Shown: piece by piece, positions 54,366 to 64,000 of the stretch
Layout of the letters: every line of letters begins with the position of its first letter
Numbering within the stretch: position 1 is the stretch's first letter
Assembly: GCF_033115175.1 (NCBI RefSeq)
Contig: NC_084828.1
Location: 93,683,388-93,747,387, forward strand
DNA: 64,000 bases
Direction: 5' to 3'
DNA from: Lepus europaeus
Lineage: Eukaryota; Chordata; Mammalia; Lagomorpha; Leporidae
Notes under the pieces: generated by a model
What the model was told of the DNA's origin: nothing
What the model saw: only the letters and a program-made list of their open reading frames with translations
Database searches by the model: none
Translations under genes and position numbers: made by a program

Positions 54366-54524
54366 CCTACCTTCATTGTAGCAAGTGGCCGCCTATGTTG
54401 TCTTAACTTTCCCATCAGCCTACTGGCTCCAAATGCTAATGTAAATTGTGTGAGATGCCAGAGGGCAAGGGGTCAAGGGTGAAGAGAGAGTGTGCTTCTC
54501 TTCTGGGAAGTTGACACGGTACCG
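54366..54524. other. Unassigned spacer
   Basis: Nothing recognised. Confidence 0.4.
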
Positions 54525-54735
54525 TGGAAAGAAAGTGGGGTTTGGAGACAGGTGGACCTGGGTTTGAATCTTACCTTTCTACCTGGCTACTTTTGTAATC
54601 TTGAGTGAGCTGCTTAACTTTCCTGAGCTCCAGTTTCCTCAACCATAAACTATAATAGGACCCACATTGTCAGGTTGTGAGGATTCAACAAGACAAAGTG
54701 TGTTGCCTAGTGCTGGGTATTTGACAAGGCTGATA
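54525..54735 (+). repeat. MIR, forward
   Basis: CCTGGGTTTGAATCTTACC, GTGAGCTGCTTAACTTTCC, CAGTTTCCTCAACCATAAAC and GGTTGTGAGGATTCAAC match the MIR layout including the core. Confidence 0.78.
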
Positions 54736-55644
54736 AATGCCATCTGTCCCCCAAGGTTGTCACATGACTTCTGGACAAGGGGATACAGCAGAGGACTGAC
54801 CCCAAAGTGGCTTTTGAGGCCAGTACAGGAAAAACACACAGTGTGTGTGGTCTGGGCAGTGGAAAACATTATAAAATCTCCTCTGGGAAATTGCTGACAG
54901 AAATTGACAAGTGAGTATTCACTACTCATGGAATGATTCAAGGATCTGCCTGCAGAGCCCCGGCACTTTGGGACAGATAAGGCTGGACGTCCTTGGCATA
55001 GAGCCCATCAGCCATCTCGCTCACACCAGGCTGTTGCTCCTCCACCAAATGTGCACCAGTAGAAAAAAATGAAATCTTTACTAATCATAGAAGGGGAGCA
55101 GAGAGCACCTCAAAAGCTCTGAACTCGAAAGCTAGTTACAAAGCTGAGCAGCAAAGCAGGGAGCAGGAAGGTGGGGGGCAGTCATGGTAAAACCAGGTGT
55201 GCTCTCTCCGGGGCCCCGAGACTATAATCTTAGCTATGGCTGGCCCCGTCCCTGGGCTCAATATGGGTACAGACTTGGGCGTACCTTGCGTGGAGACAGA
55301 AATGTGAGAAGCGAGGCCAGAACACTAACTCAGTTTACCACATCAGCGTCCATCATTTGCCTTCCTCCCTGGCTTTGGCAGGAAGCATCCCGCATCGGGG
55401 CCCCTTGTGCTGGTCCCCTCCCCCGTTCCTCAGCTCATCACTGAGGCCATACAGTGCAGCAGCAGCAAACCAGCCTGGGTTCAGCCCAAGTCCAGTTTCT
55501 GCCTGTTGTCATCTGTTTGCCCTGCAGAAGTTACGCCCTCATGTTGCACCCTAGCAAGTCATGTATTCCATGAAGACAAAAACAGCATCTTCCTGATAGA
55601 TGATTGAAAGGGGTAAATGAGAATCCATTTAAAGACCTTAGAGG
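54736..55644. other. Unassigned ~0.9 kb; part resembles 27.15 kb
   Basis: 55,320-55,370 (CACATCAGCGTCCATCATTTGCC) is shared with 27,145-27,195. No gene supported; frames of 65-100 codons on both strands are uninformative. Confidence 0.4.
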
Positions 55645-56295
55645 GGCAAGGGTTTGGCACAGCAGTTAAAAGCTGCTTGGGAGTCCTGCACCCTGTGTCA
55701 GAGTATCTGGTTTGATTGCCAGCTCCACTTTTAAAAATGTATTTATGTATTTGAAAGAGTGACAGAGGGAGAGGGAGGGACATAGAAAGATCTTCCATCT
55801 GCTGGTTCACTCCCCCCCCACCCCCCGCCACGATGGTCACAATGGCTGGGACTGGACCAGGCCAAAGCTGGTTGCCAAAAACTCCATCCTGGTCTCCCGC
55901 ATGGGTGGCAGGGGCCCACGTGCTTGAGCCATCATTTGCTGCCTTCCTAGGCACATTGTCAGCTGGATCTGCTGGGCCAAAAGCAGAGCAACCAGGACTC
56001 TGGGACCCTGATACAGGCATCACAAGCAGCAGCTTAAACCGCTGTACCACCATGCTGGCCTCCAGAGCTGCATTTCTGATTCCAGTTTCCTGCTCATGCA
56101 CACCCTGGAAGGCAGCTTGTAATAGCTCAAGCACTCAGACTCCTGCCACCCATGTGGGAGAACTGGATTGAGTTCCCAGCTCCTGGCTTCAGCATAGCCC
56201 AGCCCCAGCTGTTGCTGACATCTGGGGAGTGAACCAACAGATGAAAGATGTATGTGTGTGTGTGTGTGTGTGTCTGCCTCTCATATAAATAAAAA
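55645..56295 (+). repeat. C SINE, class C, split by an inverted SINE
   Basis: 55,645-55,732 (GGTTTGGCACAGCAGTTAAAAG) and 56,063-56,295, the latter with a (GT)n (about 56,250-56,272) where the CT stretch should be. Confidence 0.82.
55733..56062 (-). repeat. C SINE, class C, nested inverted
   Basis: TTATGTATTTGAAAGAGTGAC to CTGTACCACCATGCTGGCC. Contains a C-rich run CCCCCCCCACCCCCCGCC at about 55,813. Confidence 0.82.
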
Positions 56296-56299
56296 TAAC

Positions 56300-56362
56300 T
56301 AAAGGCTTAGAATATATTTGACACATAATCAATACTCAATAAATGGTAGCTATCACTGTTAC
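56300..56362 (+). repeat. MIR 3'-end fragment
   Basis: ACACATAATCAATACTCAATAAATGG is typical of the MIR 3' end. About 60 bases. Confidence 0.5.
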
Positions 56363-56814
56363 ATGAGCTCCCCTGGGCCCTGCTCTGGAACCCCTCTCAT
56401 ACAGGGAACATCCCTCATCTCACACATTTGATGTCCACTGCAGGAAGGGGCGACACTTTCACTATCAGTTGCGTGGAAGCTCACTCTCAGTGTGAGTGGA
56501 TCTCACTGTTCTGCATTCATGCTCAACAGAAAGGCCTTCCGTCTAATCCTGACTTCAGCATCCCCAAGTGGACACTGCCTTTGTGATGTATGCCATCCCA
56601 GATGTGGTGAGTGTTGACTGCTTAGCCCTCCTGAGTGTCCTTTATTTTTTTCCCAGCCCCTGGCAAGGCAACCCCCAAAGCCCTTAACCACATAACAGCT
56701 TCCTCCACCATTGCTGTAAGGTGTTTGCCTTCCATGAGGGCCTCAGAAAAGCTCCTTCCAGTTCAGCAGGGTGAGGTAAAGCAGCATACTAAAGAGGATT
56801 TCCTTTCTTCCCAC
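56363..56814. other. Unassigned, no gene seen
   Basis: Nothing recognised. Confidence 0.4.
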
Positions 56815-56966
56815 CCAGTGATTCTCTACCCTGAGTTCACCAGTGTCTAGGGCCCTCCCCTCTCCCCGCCCCGGAGGTTCTGATTGGATAAAACCCAGGC
56901 ATCAATATTAACATCAATATCTCAAGTTACTCTAAGACACAGCCAGGGTTGAGAAGCACCACTGTA
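56815..56966 (+). mobile_element. MER5-like hAT relic
   Basis: GGAGGTTCTGATTGGATAAA in the middle and ACAGCCAGGGTTGAGAAGC with CACCACTG at the end follow the MER5 pattern. Confidence 0.65.
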
Positions 56967-57265
56967 CTCCAGTCCTGCTGTGAACTCGCCCACCCCCTCG
57001 CCTAAAACATCTGATCAGGCTTTTCTCCTGGACCTCTAGGACTGGCCGTGGCTATAGCACCATTTTTACATACCTTGGGGATTGCTAGACAAAAATGGGA
57101 AGCCAGGCGAGGTAGGGATGAACAGACCACTTACTGGGAGCAGGAAATTCTGGCAGGATGAGGAGCCACAGCTCTCGTTGTCGCTCCTGCGGCTGGATGG
57201 GGCAGCCAACACTTTGCTCTCAGACTTCATGTACAGCCAGAATGGATTTAAAACAAAGATGTGGG
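56967..57265. other. Unassigned spacer
   Basis: Nothing recognised. Confidence 0.4.
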
Positions 57266-57616
57266 GGCCAGCACTGTGGTGTAGCAGGTAAAGCTGCCGC
57301 CTACAGTGCCGGCATCCCATATGGGTGCCGGTTTGAGTCCCGGCTACTCCACTTCTGATCCAGCTCTCTGCTATGGCCTGAGAAAGCTGTAGAAAATGGC
57401 CCAAGTCCTTGGGCCCCTGCACCCACATGGGAGACCCAAAAGAAGCTCCAGGCTCCTGGTTTCAGATTGGCACGGCTCTGGCCATTGAGGCCATCTGGGG
57501 AGTGAACCAGCAGATGGAAGACCTTTCTCTCTCTCTCTCACTCTCTCTCTCTCTCTTTCTCCCTCTGCCTCTCTAGTTCTACCTTTTAAATAAATACACA
57601 AATCTTTTTTAAAAAG
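57266..57616 (+). repeat. C SINE, class B, full length
   Basis: GGGGGCCAGCACTGTGGTGTAG head with good A- and B-box-like sequences (GTAGCAGGTAAAGC; GGTTTGAGTCCCGGC). Tail AAATAAATACACAAATC. Confidence 0.92.
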
Positions 57617-57619
57617 GTA

Positions 57620-58165
57620 ATATATGACCTTTTGTGTACCTAACAACATCGCTTTAAAGAGACAGGAACGTGAAATCAGAAGATCCACAATAATGGTGAA
57701 AGCTATATTTTGCTTTCAAAAATCAAGTAGAAAAAGAGTAAATACAGAGTGATTCTTAGCAACACTATTAGGACACATAATCTAATAAATACACCAAAGT
57801 TTGTATTAATGAATATGCATAATCTTTTCTGACACACATGGAATACCTCTCCAAACTAACCACATTTTTGATCACAAAAAAAGTTGAACAAAATTGGGAA
57901 AGGACAAATATTATCTTGATCACATTCTCTGACCATAACACCAAAAACAGAAGCCAAGTACAAAAGGATAGCCTCCAGAAAACTGTGTTTCTTGGGAATT
58001 TAAAATTAAACTTCTAAATCTTTGGGGCTAAAAAGAAAATAAAACAGCTACATAGAAATAATTAATTAAAAATGACAAGCACCACATATGAAAATCTATG
58101 GAATGTAGTTGAAGTCTACCTCAGTGGACAGTTCATAAATAAAATGCATTGATGAGAAAACAAGG
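57620..58165 (+). repeat. Old L1 ORF2 5' part
   Basis: TCTGACACACATGGAATACC, CTAACCACATTTTTGATCACA, TTCTCTGACCATAACACC and AAATCTATGGAATGTAGTTG are in L1 endonuclease-to-RT order with many stops. Confidence 0.72.
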
Positions 58166-58338
58166 TGTGTTGTGGGGGGAGGGTGGGAGTGAATGAACTG
58201 AGTCTCCCACTTGATCAGCTGGAGGGAAGGAAGGAGCAGAGGAATGACAACAACAGTCACGTGCTGTCACAGTGTGATTCCCAAACGGCAGCACCACTCC
58301 TTGCACCACCTTGGTGCATTATTAGAAATGCACTCAAG
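58166..58338. other. Short unassigned spacer
   Basis: A G-rich run (GTGTTGTGGGGGGAGGG) near 58,167; nothing else. Confidence 0.4.
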
Positions 58339-58667
58339 AGGCTGGCCTTGTGGCGCAGTGAGTTGAGCCACAGCTTGCATCAATGGCATCCCACACTGGA
58401 GCACCGGTTTGAGTCCCAGCTTTCCTTACAATCCAGCATTCCTGCTAGTGCACCTGGGAGAGAAGCAGATAATGGCCAAACAACTTGATCCCTTCTGCTA
58501 CCCATGTGGGAGACCAGGATGGAGTTCCTGACTCCTGGCTTTGGCCTGGCCAGCCCTGGTTTTGTGGCCATTTAGGGAGTCAACCGGTGGATGGAAGATC
58601 TCTCAGTGTTATCTCTCCCTCTCTCTCTTTGTTGCTTTGCCTTTCAAAAAGAAAAAGAAAAGAAAAA
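58339..58667 (+). repeat. C SINE, class B/C, with TSD
   Basis: CACTCAAG at 58,331-58,338 and 58,668-58,675. Tail is AAAAG-rich. Confidence 0.9.
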
Positions 58668-58675
58668 CACTCAAG

Positions 58676-59032
58676 TTCAGATCCCACCTAGAATGACCAA
58701 CCATCCTGGTCAGCCCAATCCTGGAGAGTTCTCAGGACCTAGGGCTTTGAATGCTAAAACCAAGAAAAGCTTCTTGTAAATCAGGCTCAGCCACATGAAG
58801 ATTTCCTGGGCAGCTACAGTGGTGAAACTATTCTCTCTGTAGAGTGTTCAATGCAACCTGCTGCTACTGTAGTATCTTCAAGTACAATTCCCTTCACAAC
58901 CAACAAATCTGTTTTTGTAGCCAAGGGGATCTTTCAAAGGTTTTCCAAACCTCTTCTCTTTAACAATTGAATATTCAAGAGAACTAAATAAACTTCTCTT
59001 TGATACAAGTACCATTATATACAAACTTCTAG
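58676..59032. other. Unassigned, no gene seen
   Basis: Nothing recognised. Confidence 0.4.
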
Positions 59033-59694
59033 GGCTAGAGTTGTGATGCTGCCACCTATACCAGCATCCCATATGAGCACTGGTTTGAGTTCCAGCTGCT
59101 CCACTTCCCATCCAGCTCTCTGCTATGGTTTGGGAAAACAGTGGAAAATGGACCAAGTGCTTGGGACCCTGAACCCACGTGGGAGACCTGGAAGAAGCTC
59201 CTGGCTCCTGGCTTCAGATAGGCCTAGCTCCAGCCATTATGGCCATTTGAGCATGAACCAGCAGATGGAAGACCTTTCCCTCTGTCTCTCCCTCTCTTTT
59301 TTTTTTTTTTTTTTTTTGGACAGGCAGAGTGGATAGTGAGAGAGAGAGAGACAGAGAGAAAGGTCTTCCTTTTGCCGTTGGTTCACCCTCCAATGGCCGC
59401 CGCGGCTGGCGCACTGCGGCCAGCACACCATGCTAATCCAATGGCAGGAGCCAGGTGCTTCTCCTGGTCTCCCATGGGGTGCAGGGCCCAAGCACTTGGG
59501 CCATCCTCCACTGTACTCCCTGGCCACAGCAGAGAGCTGGCCTGGAAGAGGGGCAACCGGGACAGAATCCGGCGCCCTGACCAGGACTAGAACCCGGTGT
59601 GCAGGCGCCGAAAGGTGGAGGATTAGCCTAGTGAGCCACGGCGCCGGCCTCTCCCTCTCTTTTTAACTAAATCTCTCAAATAAATAAATAAATA
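59033..59694 (+). repeat. C SINE, class B, split by a class A copy
   Basis: 59,033-59,300 and 59,650-59,694. Head shortened (GGGCTAGAGTTGTGATGC). An (AC)n follows its tail at about 59,705-59,725. Confidence 0.88.
59301..59649 (-). repeat. C SINE, class A, nested inverted, 14-bp TSD
   Basis: TCTCCCTCTCTTTT is exact at 59,287-59,300 and 59,650-59,663, inside the host's CT stretch. Confidence 0.95.
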
Positions 59695-59920
59695 TTTAAT
59701 ATATACACACACACACACACACACAAACTTCTATTTTTGTCAGTCCTTACCACCTCTCTGAATTTTCATAAATTTCTATTATGCATGGGTAATTTTTTTT
59801 CACAAGGGTAACTATATACTGGCAAAAGTATACTATAAATAAAATACTTAATATTCAAAAAAGAAAGAAAGAACAAAGCTCGAAGCATCATAATACCAGA
59901 TTTCAAGACATAATACAGAG

Positions 59921-60256
59921 GGCCGGTGCTGTGGTATAGGGGGTAAAGCCACCACCTGCAGCACCAGCATCCCATATGGGCGCTGGTTAGGGTCCCAACT
60001 ACTTCACTTCTGAACTGGCTCTCTGCTATGGCCTGGGAAAGCAGTAGAAGATGGCCCAAGTCCTGGGGCCCCTGCACCCACTTGAGAGACCTGGAAGAGG
60101 CTCCTGGCTCATGACTTCGGATCAGCACAGCTCCGACTGTTGAAGCCTTCTAGGGAGTGAACCAGTGGATGGAAGACCTCTCTCTCTCTCTGCCTCTTCC
60201 TCTCTGTAACTCTGCCCTTCAAGTAAATAAATAAATCTTAAAAGAAAAAGAAAAAA
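59921..60256 (+). repeat. C SINE, class B, 16-bp TSD, in L1
   Basis: AAGACATAATACAGAG (59,905-59,920) and AAGACATAGTACAGAG (60,257-60,272), one mismatch. Confidence 0.94.
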
Positions 60257-61336
60257 AAGACATAGTACAGAGTTATTGTAACAAAAACAGCCAGGTACCA
60301 GCATAAAAACATACACACCAATGGAACAGAATAGAAACCCCAGAAATAAATCTGTGCATCTACTGCCAACTTATCTTTGACAAAGGTGCCAAAAACATAT
60401 CCTGGAGAAAGGACAATCTTTTCAATACATGGTTCTGGGAAAACCAGATTTCTGTATGCAGAAGACTGAAGAAGACCCCCAAAACACACACTACCTCCCA
60501 CGCCATACAAAAATCAGCTCAAAATGGATCAAAGAGCTCAATGTAAGACCTGAAACTAGGAAACTACTAGAAGAAAACATGGGGGAAATACTTCAAAACA
60601 TTGGCATAGGCAGTGATTTTTTTGGATAAGACCCCAAAAGTAGAGGCAGCAAAAGCAAAAATAGATAAATGGGATTATACTAAACTATGAAGCATCTACA
60701 CAGCAAAGGAAACAACCAGCAGAATGAAGAGGGAACCTCCAGAAGGCAAGAAAATATTTGCAAGCCACGCATCTGACAAAGAATTAATATCAGAATATAT
60801 AAAGAGCTCAAAGAACTCAACAACAACAAAAAAAATCAAGTGAAGAAATGGACAGAGAATCTAAATAAACATTTTCCAAAAGAAGAAATACAAATGGCCA
60901 ACAAATGCAGGGGGAAAATTGCTGACTATTCCTAGCTATCTGGGAAATGCAAATCAAAATTACAATGAAGTATCATCTCATTCCAGTTAGAATAGCTATT
61001 ACCAAAAAAGACAAAAAATAACAATGCTGGCCAGGACGTGTAGTAAAGGAAACCCTATAACACACTATTGGTGAGAATGGAAATTTCCAAAAACTAAACC
61101 TAGAATTACCATATGGCACAGTAACTCCACTTGCATTGCATTATACTCAAAATGGGTGAGAGCAGGGACTTGGGCAGATGTTTGTACATCCTTGTTCAAA
61201 TTAGCATCATCCACAATAGTAAGAAATAGAAGCAGCCCAAGTGTCTACTGATAGATGTTGGAGACACCAAATGTGGCATCTACAGAAACTGGATTCCTAT
61301 TCATTTTATAACAGTAGTATAAAACAAAGCAAATCC

Positions 61337-61675
61337 ATGGCCGGGGCCATTGCTCACTTGGCTAATCCTCTGCCTGCGGCGCCAGCACTCCAGGTTCTAG
61401 TCCTGGTTGGAGCATTGGATTCTGTCCCAGTTGCTCCTCTTCCAGTCCAGCTCTCTGCTGTGGCCCGGGAGGGCAGTGGAGGATGGCCCAAGCGCTTGGG
61501 CCCTGCACCCGCATGGGAGACCAAGAGGAAGCACCTGGCTCCTGGCTTCGGATTGGTGCCAGCCGTAGCAGCCATTTGGGGGGTGAACCAACGGAAGAAA
61601 GACCTTTTTCTCTGTCTCTCTGTTTCTCTCTCTCACTGTCTAACTCTGCCTGTCAAAAAAAAGATGAAGAAAAAG
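61337..61675 (+). repeat. C SINE, A/B intermediate, 15-bp TSD, in L1
   Basis: AAACAAAGCAAATCC (61,322-61,336) and AAACAAAGCGAATCC (61,676-61,690). Head ATGGCCGGGGCCATTGCTC departs from other copies. Confidence 0.93.
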
Positions 61676-62010
61676 AAACAAAGCGAATCCTGACATGTGC
61701 TACTAAATGAACCTTGAAGCCACTACGCTGAGCGAAATAAACCCATCACAAAGGAAGACAAACGTATGATTCCACTTACACGGGGTCCTTACAGTAGTCA
61801 AAGTCAGACACTGAAGTAGAAAGGTGGCCGCCAGCAGCTGCGGCTGGTGGGGAGTCACTGTTAGTGAGTACACCGTTTCAGTTTTGCAAGACCAACACTT
61901 CTGTGGACAAGTGCTGGTGACGGCAGCACATCAGTGTTGGGTAATCAACACTGCTGAACTGTCTGCCTCAGAATTAAGATGTTACCTTCTATATTATGCG
62001 CATTTTGGCT

Positions 62011-62210
62011 GGAATTCAAGGAGGCAAGGGGAAGAGCCTCAGGATGGGGACAGCCTAAAATCATTTTTGTTTGTCTAAAGTGTATCCGAGTCTCAGCTAC
62101 TGACCAGCAACAACGGGTCATTGGCTCAACAAACAGTTATGGAGCACCTGCCATACCTGGCAAGCAGTGAATGATACCGGCAAAAAACGCTGATTTTCGG
62201 AGATTACATT
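62011..62210. other. Unassigned spacer
   Basis: Nothing recognised. Confidence 0.4.
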
Positions 62211-62510
62211 TTTTTTTTTTTATTTGACAGGTAGAGTTATAGACAGTGAGAGGTCTTCCTTCTGTTGGTTCATCCTCCAAATGGCCACCACAGCCGGCAC
62301 TGCGTTGATCCGAAGCCAGGAGCCAGGTGCTTCTTCCTGGTCTCCCATGTGGGTTCAGGAGCCCATGCACTTGGGCCATCCTCCACTGCCTTCCCAGGCC
62401 ACAGCAGAGAGCTGGACTGGAAAAGGAGCAACCGGGACTAGAACCGGTACCCATATGGGATGCCAGCGCCGCAGGCGGAGGATTAACCAAGTGAGCCATG
62501 GCGCCGGCCC
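62211..62510 (-). repeat. C SINE, A/B intermediate, GA stretch deleted
   Basis: TTATTTGACAGGTAGAG goes directly to GTGAGAGGTCTTCC, lacking most of the GA-rich run. Head complement GGCGCCGGCCCC. Confidence 0.9.
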
Positions 62511-62539
62511 CAGAGATACATCCAAACTGACTGATCTTC

Positions 62540-63510
62540 AAGCCTCATCTTGAAATCTAAATGCAGATATGTTGATTTACAAAACAAATCAGAATGGACA
62601 ACTGACCCAACAAATACAAATGAAATGATGTCCAACCTCACTCAAAATAAGAGAAATCCAAACTGACACTACACAGCTTTTTCTCTTACAGATTGGTAGA
62701 AGGCCCAAACTGCTACCAAAGCACACTGCTGGTGAGGCTATCGGGAAACAAGCACTCTTGTATTTAGTTGGTGCCAGGACCAAATGGCACCTTGTCTTTG
62801 AACCGCAACTAAGCACTATCTCTGAGTCCCACCAGGGCCCAGCAGCTTGCCTGTGGGTTCAACGTCATATCTCACTCCACAGGAATTACATCCAGTTCAA
62901 ACCACTCACCCAACTTTGAGAATGAATTCTAAGAATTAATCTAAGCTCATAAAGATATAAACAGAAAGAAGGATGCCTGTTGCTGCATTACTTGTAATTG
63001 CAAAAAGATATACAAAAAAATCTGAACATTTATAATAGAGAACTGGTTGGGCCGGCACCGCGGCTCAATAGGCTAATCCTCCGCCTTGCGGTGCCAGCAC
63101 ACCGGGATCTAGTCCCAGTCGGGGCGCCAGATTCTGTCCCGGTTGCCCCTCTTCCAGGCCAGCTCTCTGCTGTGGCCAGGGAGTGCAGTGGAGGATGGCC
63201 CAAGTGCTTGGGCCCTGCACCCCATGGAGACTAGGATAAGCACCTGGCTCCTGCCTTTGGATCAGCGCGGTGCGCCGGCCGCAGCAAGCCGGCCGCAGCA
63301 GCCATTGGAAGGTGAACCAACGGTAAAGGAAGACCTTTCTCTCTATCTCTCTCTCTCACTGTCCACTCTGCCTGTCAAAAAAAAGAAAAAAGAAAGAAAG
63401 AAATAGAGAACTGGTTGGAAAAAGAATGACATGCTCACACTATGGAATACTATGGAATCACTGAAAATAGCTCTGTTTGTCTCCATTCCATCACACATAA
63501 AATAAAAATC
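62540..63510 (+). repeat. Old L1M 3' end, interrupted by a SINE
   Basis: CCAACCTCACTCAAAATAAG, TGCTGGTGAGGCTATCGGG, TTGCTGCATTACTTGTAATTG and, after the SINE, CACACTATGGAATACTATGG. Confidence 0.75.
63051..63401 (+). repeat. C SINE, class A, 17-bp perfect TSD, in L1
   Basis: AATAGAGAACTGGTTGG at 63,034-63,050 and 63,402-63,418. Little diverged. Confidence 0.96.
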
Positions 63511-63519
63511 AAGTTGCTG

Positions 63520-64000
63520 GGTTGGGGGGGGGGGGGCAGCATTGTGGTGAAGCAAGTTAAATTTCTTCCCATGCCCGGCGCCGTGGCTTAACAGGCTAAT
63601 CCTCCACCTTGCGGCACCGGCACACCGGGTTCTAGTCCTGGTTGGGGCGCCGGATTCTATCCCAGTTGCCCCTCTTCCAGGCCAGCTCTCTGCTATGGCC
63701 CGGGAAGGCAGTGGAGGATGGCTCAAGTCCTTGGGCCCTGCACCCACATGGGAGACCAGGAGAAACACCTGGCTCCTGGCTTCGGATCAGCGAGATGCGC
63801 CGGCTGCAGCGGCCATTGGAGGGTGAACCAACGGCAAAAAGGAAGACCTTTCTCTCTATCTCTCTTTCTCACTGTCCACTCTGCCTGTCAAAAAAAAAAA
63901 AAAAAATTCTTCCCATATCACAGTGCCAGTTCGAGTCCCATCGACCCCACTTCTGATACAGCGCCCTGTTAATGCACACCCTGGGGAGAAACAGATGAAG
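63520..64000 (+). repeat. C SINE, class C, split by a class A copy, cut by window end
   Basis: Head 63,520-63,572 after a G14 run; body resumes at 63,917 (ATCACAGTGCCAGTTCGAGTC) and runs off the window. Confidence 0.82.
63573..63906 (+). repeat. C SINE, class A, nested, 10-bp TSD
   Basis: TTCTTCCCAT at 63,563-63,572 and 63,907-63,916; CCCGGCGCCGTGGCTTAAC head. Confidence 0.94.

Larger units (their letters stand above)
59850..62010 (+). repeat. L1M (L1MA-like) 3' end, with two SINE insertions
   Basis: From CATCATAATACCAGATTTC through CAATGGAACAGAATAG, ATCTTTGACAAAGGTGCC, GACCTGAAACTAGGAAAC, GCAAAGGAAACAACCAGC, GGAAATGCAAATCAAAATTAC, CACACTATTGGTGAGAATGG to ACCCATCACAAAGGAAGAC. This is about 1.5 kb of L1 once the SINEs are removed, the longest L1 stretch here. 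The frame is closed. Confidence 0.85.

Noticed and set aside
57266..57340. tRNA-like head with A/B-box sequence, repeated throughout the window
   Set aside because: These are the tRNA-derived heads of C SINEs, not tRNA genes: no anticodon arm can be folded convincingly and each is fused to a SINE body.
1..64000. Bacterial-style system, operon or defence island
   Set aside because: Repeat content, AT-rich spacers and absence of dense coding are vertebrate nuclear features; nothing prokaryotic is present.

Overview
The window looks like leporid (rabbit-type) nuclear DNA. The strongest evidence is about 80 copies of the lagomorph-specific tRNA-derived C SINE on both strands. It also holds rabbit-type L1 3' UTRs and general eutherian relics (MIR, L2, MER5-like, Tigger, MaLR LTRs, old L1M). 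Most of the sequence is transposon on transposon. Most long open frames are SINE bodies read in either direction and are not reported as genes. No multi-exon gene could be assembled.

SINE classes used below: A = young, GC-rich head (GGCCGGCGCC), ending CTGCCTGTC plus a poly-A. B = head GGGGCTGGCACTGTGGC, ending TTTCAAATAAATAAATC plus A. C = old, diverged B-like copies with heads such as GCAGTTAGGACACTGC. Class names are mine, assigned by eye; Repbase subfamily names are not asserted.

Regions. 1-8.3 kb: SINEs, old L1, a U6 fragment, and a ~125 bp sequence present twice in opposite orientation (about 1254-1379 and 4061-4184). 8.3-17.6 kb: an L1 relic hit by a MaLR LTR and by a large minus-strand Tigger DNA transposon. 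The Tigger transposase is broken by two L1 insertions, an ERV solo LTR inside a SINE, and many further SINEs. 17.6-39.5 kb: unassigned DNA with SINEs, an MLT-type LTR, old L1, L2, MIR and MER5 relics. 39.6-40.1 kb: a processed RAN pseudogene. 41.9-43.7 kb: an ERV LTR followed by a MaLR LTR. 46.4-47.4 kb: a CpG-rich block running directly into an intact, intron-free 68-codon CMC4 (p8-MTCP1) reading frame, the only plausible protein-coding gene here. 48-64 kb: old L1 ORF2 and 3' pieces cut up by SINEs, a second copy of the ERV solo LTR inside a SINE (52.4 kb), and a long L1M 3' end (59.8-62.0 kb).

There is no operon-like organisation. The window records serial retrotransposition: class A SINEs sit inside class B, LTR, Tigger and L1 copies, which gives a relative chronology. 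All family assignments rest on remembered consensus features, not on a search.
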